Assembly: GCA_949358305.1 (NCBI GenBank)
Contig: OX442316.1
Coordinates: 18,910,001 to 18,974,000, forward strand
DNA: 64,000 nucleotides
Direction: 5' to 3'
Source of the DNA: Strigamia acuminata
Taxonomy: Eukaryota; Arthropoda; Chilopoda; Geophilomorpha; Linotaeniidae
The notes beneath the pieces were generated by a model. It saw only the letters and a program-made list of their open reading frames with translations. It searched no databases and was not told the DNA's origin. The first letter of the stretch is position 1. Every line of letters starts with the position of its first letter. A program made the translations under genes and the position numbers. Of this stretch, positions 56,092 through 64,000 are shown in pieces.

Positions 56092-58934
56092 CTGCCAAAA
56101 CATTTTAAACCATACCCATTAAAATTACAATTTAAATTTAGAAAAAAGAAAAGAAAAGAAAAGAAAAGCACAATCACATTTTTAATCGCGCTCTCGCAAC
56201 TGCGCGATTTGCCAGAAAATGAAAATAATCGTGCACACATGAGAAATGGAGGTTGGCCACCTGGCGCCAAAACTCATTCCTTTTATTCTTCGTGCCATTT
56301 CTTCCTCACATTGTTCATAACTCCAGAGATAAAAATACAGCATACGCCTGAGTAAAACAAACATTGGTCTGAACATTTTTTCTTTCCCTTAAATCCAATG
56401 CGTTATTTATTTGCCAGAAAATAAATTTAAATATTATTATTTTCATAAAAGGAAAAGCGATTTAATTTGTAAGTTGGCTGGAGATTCAATTGTTGATTAA
56501 TAAAATAGAATAACTAAATAAATAAATGAATAAATTCAATTCCATTCCATTCGGTTCCATCAACAAAAGCCCGGAATCCAAATATAGCAATAACATCTGG
56601 ACCGACTGGCTACCACACGCTTAAAACACATCGCACGAACACATGCTATGAAAACAAGCCTAATTACTCATTTTGAAAACATTTATTTATTTCTGGTATA
56701 TAAACGAACGGTCGCCGTGGAGACTTTTCGAGACTCTTCAAACCAAGGTTGTATTTGTTAGCGCCAGGGGTCATCGCGATCAATTCGTGGAATTTGGGTC
56801 AGTTTTACTCATATCTTTTGAAGCCGTTTCAAATCCTTTCTTTCCAAGTGCTGCTAATTGCGCGCACGTTACAGCACTCGAGAGAGTTTCGACGATCATT
56901 ATTCAGCAAAATGGTCTCGCAGATAAGAGAGAAAAAAATAATAGAAATTATAGCTACCTCTAGATCATAAATCGAAAGTTTCTCAAAGTTTTATCGAAAA
57001 TTGCTCGCTTTTAACCCGAATTTTCATTTTGAGTCACGCACAATCTGTTGGCCGGCATTTCAACTCGAGCGGAGCGTGTAATTTAAATTCCCAACTCGAG
57101 ATAATCCACTCCACCTCTACTCCACTCCACTCCACTCACTCCACTATTATATATACCTGTATACGGTTTGATCGAAGTCGAAGGAATGGCAGGGTTAGGT
57201 CATCATCAACATCGCCATCATCATCATCAACTTCGGCAACGAGAAAAGAGGAAATCTCAACCACTCATCCATCCACATAATGTGCCATTTCCTCTCATCG
57301 CGCAAGTGGTCATTCAAGGTGATCCAGCTTTGCACCTGTTTATCATCATCTTATAAACCCAGGATTATTTCATAAACATTCGAAAACACTCGCTATAAAT
57401 CCTCCGCGAGTAAATAAAGAAATTTAAAAAAATAAAAATAAATAAAAAAATAAAAATAAAAAAATTGACGAGCTGCGGTGAGCTGCTTTTTTAGACCACT
57501 TTTTCCCTTCCCTCTAATTACACTTTGGAGCATTAAAAATTCGCCTGTTGACCTCAATATTCAATCCAGCATGAGTCAGTTGCAACATCACGTGAAAGCA
57601 ACAATAAGTGAAAATAAATAAAGAAGATTAAGATTAAGGTGATTTAGGCATAGCACGCGGTGGAAGGCGCGAGACATCACGAGATAAGCTTCGATAGAAT
57701 AGAACAGAATTGAAGCGAACAGAACGAAACTAAACAATGCGTGACTGTTGAATGGAAAGTTGAATTTAGAAGGAAAAAATAAATCCCTCGTCGACGGCCA
57801 AGGTCGTGAGAACAGACACTAAAACTCATGAATCATTCACAACACCTACCTCGTAATAAAATTGACTTTTAAAGTTCAATGGCGCCGAGCCCAACTCGTT
57901 TGCCCCGAGACCCCGTCGGCCCGGCTCGGCTCGACTCGGGGTACATTTTACACCCACATTTTGAACATCGACGTGCACACATTTAAAGAACGTTTCAAAC
58001 TCTGAAACTCACCTGGAAATGCACACTCCCGTCTCGAGAACTCAATCCAATCGTGTCACGTGAAAACGCGTGAGGGAAAACGGTCAAAGTTCGATTCGGT
58101 GGGGAAATTAAAATGAATGGTTAGGAATAGGAATGATATGGGAGAGATTTTTCAAGGTCATGCCAAGTTTGCTCGGTGTTTGGATGCGGGCAAATCCTTT
58201 TGAAAAGCACCCTCGTCCTCTGTCCTGTCCTCTGCGTTCGCGCCTTCGCTGGTTCGCTCGTTCCTGGTTCGGTTGGGTTTTGTGGGTCCCGTGGTCTCTT
58301 TTTGAATTTGGCCACGTTTGCTTCAGGTGGAGTTCTCGGACGAGTTCATTTCGATCCGGGCAACAGGCACTGCATCGTACGCTTGTTTAAAACGAGAACA
58401 CTTGAGGGGTGTTTCGAAGTGCATTCAAGATGGAATACTTATTGTGCAAATTGATTTACACTTTTCATCCAAATTATGCAACAAGAGCGTTTTGTTGCAT
58501 TTGCGCTCAAGTGGTTGGTTGCTAAGAGCAAATTTTGTCTATTTTTCTACTTTTTTTTATATATATTTCGTTTGAAACGAAAATACGGGGAGAAAAAAAA
58601 AGTGATAAAAAAAATTTATTTTGTGTAAACAGTTTGTCCAAACATTAAAGCAACTCGTTGGAAGAATACTTCTTTTCTTAGTCATTCGGGAGCGAGTTTC
58701 GCGATGGGCCTTGTACGCCATCTAGCGGTGTTTGTTCAAACCTGCTGCCGCTAAAATAAATGAAATTAAAAAGAAAAGGAAAAGAAAAAAAAAGAAGGAA
58801 AAAGTGCATTTCTCGTGTTTTCTTCTAGGCAAAGAATGTTTAACTTTTATTTAACTTTAATGGGATTTAAATTGATAAATTCCGATTGGTCGCGGTTGGT
58901 GGTTGTTGCTTGTTCAATCTTGTTCCATCACCAT
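56092..58934. other. Upstream region of the scaffold gene
   Basis: A strong minus-strand donor, TTCCAG|GTGAGT (exon end at 58013), lies in GC-richer DNA and could end a 5' UTR exon that splices to 56091. Short TCCAC repeats occur near 57105-57145. No protein-coding frame is supported. Confidence 0.4.
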
Positions 58935-60888
58935 TCACCAGCAATAGACTCCATCAGTCTGGGTGACCGAGTAAATCCACCTGATGTAACGAGAAACGTT
59001 GGTGTAGACACCGGGCTGGTTAGCTTGAGCGCAACCATTTCCCCAGGAAACGACACCGATTAGAAACCAACGACCGTCTACTTGATAAACCATGGGCCCG
59101 CCGGAATCACCCTATAAAACGAGAAAAACAACTTCATTTCTATTCATTAGCAAAGCTCGCTTCTTACAACGTAACCGGTTGCCGCTAGTGCTACAACAAC
59201 TAAGCACCAAGCTCCAAGTACTTGGTACAAGTACCAAAACCAAAGTGCCGAAAAGTGCCGAAAAGTGCACATTTTATTCCACCTGAGAAATTCAATTAAA
59301 GTGCTGATGATTGAAAAGGAGAATAAACACAAGTACGAGTAAGTGCATCTGCCAATCGTGGAATTAAATGAGTTAAATTAGTGTTGAACCTGACACGCAT
59401 CTTTCCCGCCCGACGACACCCCGGCGCACATCATGTTCTCCGTGATTGCTCCGTTCTGGTATTTACTTCGGCAAGCTGCGTTCGAAAGAACCGGCAGTGA
59501 CACTTCGCGCAGCACTCGACTAGTAGGGCCACCTGACATGCATTTTTTAAATTTCTCATTTTTTAAATTTTACATTCTTCTCTCATTTGTTCTTACTATC
59601 AATGATCATTCCCCAACCGGAAATCGTTCCAATGGCACCGGCAACGTTTGAGTTAAACTGCGGAAGACACGCGGGAAGAATACGAGTGTTAAACTCGATG
59701 TTTTTGGTTAACTGCAACAGGGCAATGTCGTTGTCGACTGTGTTTTGGTCGTAGTTCGGGTGAACCGTTATCTTTTTGATGTAGTACGTTCCGAGACGCA
59801 AGGTCGAAGGGTCCCATTTGTCGTGCAAGCCCAGAATGACGAAAAACTCGTTCGGGTTTTTTCTGTAAATAACAAACAAATTAGTACGAGCGTCGAGTGT
59901 TAAGTTTGAAAAATTTAAGTTTCTACCCTATGACACAGTGAGCAGCCGTCAAAATGAAGTTGTTGTTGATCACGGCTCCACCGCAAAACAGAAAGTTTCT
60001 ATTGGTCGCTAAAGCAGCCTGGTGTGACGAAATTCGAAAACGGTTTAGAGTTTGAGTTAGAATTGAGCACTTTTTTATGTTAATTCTACCATCCAAGGCC
60101 GCGAGTTAGGAACGGATTCGACGCCGCCAACAATCCGCAACTTGCCCGAAGGTTTTACGCCGCATTCTATCGATAAAATATCAATTTCAAACTTTTCCAC
60201 ATCAATCAGTGTCGACGGATGTAAACAACTCACTACATTTCAAGCTAACAGTGCGAGTGGTCGGTTTGCCAGCAGCATTCACCGTCGGCTCCGGCTGTGT
60301 TTCGCGAAGATGTCGCACTGGCGGATCATTTTTCAAACCTTTTTGCAATTTTTTTTTCAAAGTTAATTTAATGATTTAGACTGTTAAATGCTTATTCACC
60401 AAATACTGATTGGAATTGCTGAAAGTTTATTTGTTGCGGCCTGAATTCCACGTTCTGGAAAAAAAAAATAGAAAAAAGAAAAAATGTGCTCAAATTTGTA
60501 CATATTATTTAGCAATGGAATTTCTTCTCTTCTACTATACACAGGATATTTTTTTATGCATTAATGTAGAAATGTTTGTACAACAAAACGGCACAAAGCA
60601 ACAAAAGTTGCACTTGAAATCACAGGAAATGAAATACGTCGAGGATTTGTAAAGCGGCCACTGGATCAACATCTTTTTTCTCATTTGAAAATTACAATTT
60701 AAAATAAAAAATAAAAAATAAAAAATAAAAAAAAATGATTCCTTTTGTAATTAAGATGGAGTTGTACTGTAAGTAATTAGGTGGAAATGGTTGTAATACG
60801 GTACCTTGCAGGTGACGTTGACGATGAGTGAAGCGAGGAGTAAACCGAGAAAGCTGCGACAACCGTTTTGACAGTTAGACTCAAGCAT
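58935..60888 (-). CDS. Trypsin-like serine protease (S1), gene A
   Basis: Eight minus-strand exons with matching phases: 60888-60805, 60454-60400, 60338-60234, 60166-60090, 60018-59927, 59862-59597, 59532-59390, 59111-58935, encoding 332 residues. The N-terminus ([20 protein letters not shown]...) is a signal peptide or anchor. A propeptide of about 60 residues ends [12 protein letters not shown], and cleavage before IVGG (Ile93) would activate the enzyme. Catalytic His134 (LTAAHC), Asp183 (NDIALL) and Ser277 (GDSGGP) are present. Asp271 at the base of the pocket (KDAC, chymotrypsin position 189) predicts cleavage after Arg/Lys. The light-chain cysteine before the activation site suggests the chains stay disulfide-linked. 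It is divergent from gene B. Confidence 0.95.
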
Positions 60889-61274
60889 GTCGAATCGACT
60901 TCATTTGCAATGAATTTTACTAAAGATTGATCCTTCGCTGTTAGATCCAAGGACAAACGTGAGAAAGTGACGAGCGCTCTCCCGCTGTTCGAACGATACC
61001 TAAGAGCGAAAGGAAGTTTGCTTTTCAATTGAAACGCAAATTCTGCCGGTCTGCCCATCCTGTCATCGCGTGCGCCCAAACACTAACAACTAAGTTCGCA
61101 AATCAAACATTTCATTAATCTGAACAAACGGCAGTCACCGCGAGAAAAATCAATCTGGAATCAAATAAACAACGATAATCGATAAGATTACACCAATGGC
61201 AATGATGACAATGCACAAAAAACACAAAACTTTCTTAACTATCGACTCGTTCCATTTTCCCCAAACTCGCAAAC
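60889..61274. other. Shared divergent promoter region of protease genes A and B
   Basis: The two start codons face away from each other with 386 bp between them. No clear TATA box at an expected distance for either. Confidence 0.6.
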
Positions 61275-62360
61275 ATGCACAACTTACTGTTAGTCACACA
61301 TTTCTTCTTTTTCCTCTTCTTAAAGCATTCTGCAACAAATCCAATCAATAAGTACCTGTTAACTAACCACACAATAGTAATAGTAACTTACTCTTACGAT
61401 ACGATAACTTAGGCTTTCGATTTCGATTTCGAGGATCGTGGGCGGCATTCCTGCAGTGCAGGACGAGTTTCCATACATGGTCATGCTGACTAGAAGCAAT
61501 GGCTATTTGTTCTGCGCCGGTGTTTTAATAGGTGATTATTACGTATTAACCGCCGCTCATTGCCTGATCAAGTGAGTTTCTATATTTCTATCAATATTCA
61601 AACGATAATCGTGCGCTGTAAGACCGTAATCCGTTATTTACAGCAAAACGGCGAGCAGCGTCGTGGCGAGATTAGGGGATTACGACTGGACTACGCAACA
61701 GGATGCGACGCACGTGAGCATCGCCGTCGACACACTGACCATCCATCCTCAATTTAAGTATGCCACCGCATTTCACGACCTCGCAATCATTCAACTGGCC
61801 TCGCCGGCACCACGATCTCATCAAATTCATCCCATTTGCCTGCCCCCGCCGTCCACAAGTTTTATCGGACAAAAGGCTGTCATTTCCGGCTGGGGCTCGC
61901 AGACGCCCGGTACGGTACAAGTAGAATGCACGAAACAACTCAATTCTTTTTGTTTATTTACGTTAAAAAAGATGGGTTTGCTGTCAAGTTTCTCCACAAA
62001 CTCGAAATGAAAATTTTATCGGAAAAAGAATGCAAACAGCTGTTGGGAGGTTTCCGTTTTTTTTGGAGACCAGAAAAAATCTGCGCCTGGGAACGCAACA
62101 AAGATTCGTGCAAGGTAACGTAACGTTTTGTTCCTTATGTTTTATTTATTTTATTTATTTTATTTATTTATTATATGTAGGGCGATTCTGGCGGTCCATT
62201 AATGTGGGAAGATGATGCCAAGAAGCGATATTTAATTGGCATCGTCTCGCTGGGTTTTTGCGGCGAGGGCAACAGGCCTGGTTTGTTTATCCGCGTCAGC
62301 TCCTACTTGGACTGGATCAGAAATAACACTCGCGACGACCACACCATCTGTTGGTCGTAA
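61275..62360 (+). CDS. Trypsin-like serine protease (S1), gene B
   Basis: Five exons: 61275-61351, 61413-61571, 61644-61909, 61972-62114, 62181-62360, encoding 274 residues. A signal peptide (LLLVTHFFFFLFLKHSAT) and a short propeptide lead to ISR/IVGG (cleavage before Ile34). Catalytic His75 (LTAAHC), Asp124 (HDLAII) and Ser218 (GDSGGP) are intact, and Asp212 (KDSC) gives trypsin-like specificity. It ends CGEGNRPGLFIRV...DWIRNN and a final Cys. It lacks the long propeptide of gene A. Intron positions match gene C after the active-site His and before GDSGGP, so B and C are close tandem relatives. Confidence 0.95.
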
Positions 62361-62564
62361 TCAATAATAGCATTAAGCATTAAATACGCGTGTGGTACAC
62401 GCAGTGCACGTAGTACCCATTATTCGAAGAAAAGAAAAAAAAAAGTGTAACGTGGGAATGGAAGTATGTGAGGTATTCAATATAATAAATTATAATGTCA
62501 AGTCCGAAAGATATCGGCAATGATATAAAACAAACCTTTGATATTTGCCAATATTTGCCGCAAT

Positions 62565-63779
62565 ATGTTGCACATTCCAACAGTTATTTTCATTTTAATC
62601 GCTTGTTGCGTGCAGTCTTGCAATTTCAAGGTAAGTCGAAATATCAAACTGAATCGAGAACTTTTTATCATTACCAATAATTATTATTAACTATTATAAC
62701 TATAACTATAAATGTAGCAAATAGATGAAGATAGTTACTACAAAGTTATCGGTGGAAAACGAGGCGAACGAAATGAATTCCCTTACATGGTCGTAATTTA
62801 GAAGAAACATTAATTTAATAAATTTAATTAATTTAACTAATTCAAATAATTTGTAAAAACTCACAATTGCAGGTGATGGTGTTTAATGCAACTGGAGAAT
62901 TTGTTTGCGGCGGCACGCTGATTAGCGACGATTACGTGCTAACAGCTGCTCATTGCGTTAGAGAGTGAGTTTAGTGAGAAATTCGATTCGATCGGGAATA
63001 AGAAATTGAATTTAAATTGAATTAAATTAAATTAAATTACTTACAGTAGTCAATTGGAGAGCAATATTTTTATACGGATAGGGACGTACGAGCACAACAC
63101 TGAAAACGATGCGTCGCACGACGAAATCAACGTTTCTCGAATCATCCTGCACGAAGGTTTCGACTGGGACGCAAAATTGCACGATTTGGCGCTGATTCGA
63201 TTGATGCGCAAAGTGCGTGCCACCCAGTGGACCAGTCCCATCTGTATACCGAACGCTCCAAATATTATGTTCGACGGAGAGCGCGCTCAAATCGCCGGCT
63301 GGGGCTCCACATCAGTTGGTAAAGTTCACACTTGTTCAAAGTTCAAACACATTGTTTGATTGATTGATTGATTGATTAATTCTTAGATGGGAGTTCCATC
63401 TCTTTTCTGCACAAGTTGGAAATGACGATAATGCCGCACGACGATTGTTGCGCTCTACTAGGGGGTCGCGACTGCGACGTATTTTTGAACGCGGAGAAAA
63501 TGTGCGCTTTCAGCCAGAACAAAGGCCCTTGCACAGTAGGCGCTTTTAATCAACTTCGTAATTGATGTTGTTGTCGTGTTTCTATTTCTATTTATTTAAT
63601 AGAGCGATTCCGGCGGTCCGCTCGTGTGGGTGGATCCACGAACCGAGAAACCACAACTGGTCGGGATAATTTCGTTGGGTGCGTGCGGTCAAAACAACAG
63701 CCCCGCCATCTTCAGCCGCATTTCGTCCTACTTGGATTGGATCCAACGCAACACTCACAACTCCACCTGTCGGCTTTAA
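62565..63779 (+). CDS. S1 serine protease with altered specificity and oxyanion residues, gene C
   Basis: Six exons: 62565-62630, 62718-62789, 62873-62964, 63047-63318, 63387-63535, 63603-63779, encoding 275 residues. Signal peptide MLHIPTVIFILIACCVQS, then a short propeptide ending YYK before VIGG (Val32). His73 (LTAAHC), Asp123 (HDLALI) and Ser220 are present. The active-site segment reads GPCTSDSGGP instead of DxCxGDSGGP. Position 189 is Gly214 rather than Asp, so trypsin specificity is not expected, and position 193 is Ser218 instead of Gly. The exon begins AGC where genes A and B have GGT/GGC, a single G-to-A change. It may be an elastase/chymotrypsin-like enzyme, a weak enzyme or an inhibitor-resistant form. 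AATAAA follows near 63808. Confidence 0.93.
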
Positions 63780-64000
63780 GTTGTTCACACAAGTGTATGA
63801 AAATGAAATAAAAAAAATGTGCAGATAAAAACGTGAGCTAAATAGTTTCGCAATCATGTCCAAACAATCAAACATACAGTACACCACATACACGACACGA
63901 GATAAGAAACGATATTGAATATAAGGTAGCAAAATGGTAGGCCACTACTATTACTACAAGTATTGCTTATTAGCTTTCCTTTTCGTCCTTGCTCCACTTG
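63780..64000. other. 3' flank of protease gene C
   Basis: It holds the AATAAA signal near 63808. Nothing else is supported up to the window edge. Confidence 0.6.

Overview
The window is animal nuclear DNA from an invertebrate, probably an arthropod. Genes are split by short GT-AG introns, intergenic DNA is AT-rich with simple repeats, and the gene set fits: Methuselah-like receptors, WSD-type acyltransferases, a trypsin-like protease cluster and a small glycine-rich secreted peptide. The species cannot be named from the sequence. Gene models were built by hand from splice signals, reading-frame phase and family similarity. Exon ends are exact only where consecutive phases agree.

Left part (1-12.8 kb): the 3' end of one Methuselah-like GPCR, a tandem pair of wax-ester-synthase/DGAT-like acyltransferases duplicated together with their upstream DNA, a hAT-type non-autonomous transposon with an intact 8-bp target duplication, a complete second Methuselah-like GPCR (minus), sepiapterin reductase (plus), and a convergent PTTG1IP orthologue (minus).

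Middle (13.9-56.1 kb): one large minus-strand gene of the SRCIN1/KIAA1217 (sickle tail) scaffold family. About 20 exons are visible, interrupted by a 200-base assembly gap that probably hides an exon. The gene has a series of candidate alternative first exons, all ending in phase 1 and so all able to join the same downstream exon. One encodes an N-myristoylation-type start (MGNC...), another a cysteine-rich start (MWKKCVCCQ). A glycine-rich secreted peptide gene lies nested on the opposite strand.

Inside a large intron of that gene (47,471-54,383) sits a very young LTR element: two 1,160-bp LTRs that look identical, a 4-bp target duplication, and a polypurine tract. Its internal region holds essentially one 1,430-codon frame with no recognisable gag, protease, reverse transcriptase, RNase H or integrase. 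Two further near-copies of the polypurine tract lie inside it. This is the best candidate for something undescribed in the window.

Right part (58.9-63.8 kb): three S1-family serine protease genes with all exons traceable. Two are divergent with Asp at the specificity site. The third keeps the catalytic triad but has Gly in place of Asp189 and Ser in place of the oxyanion-hole Gly193.
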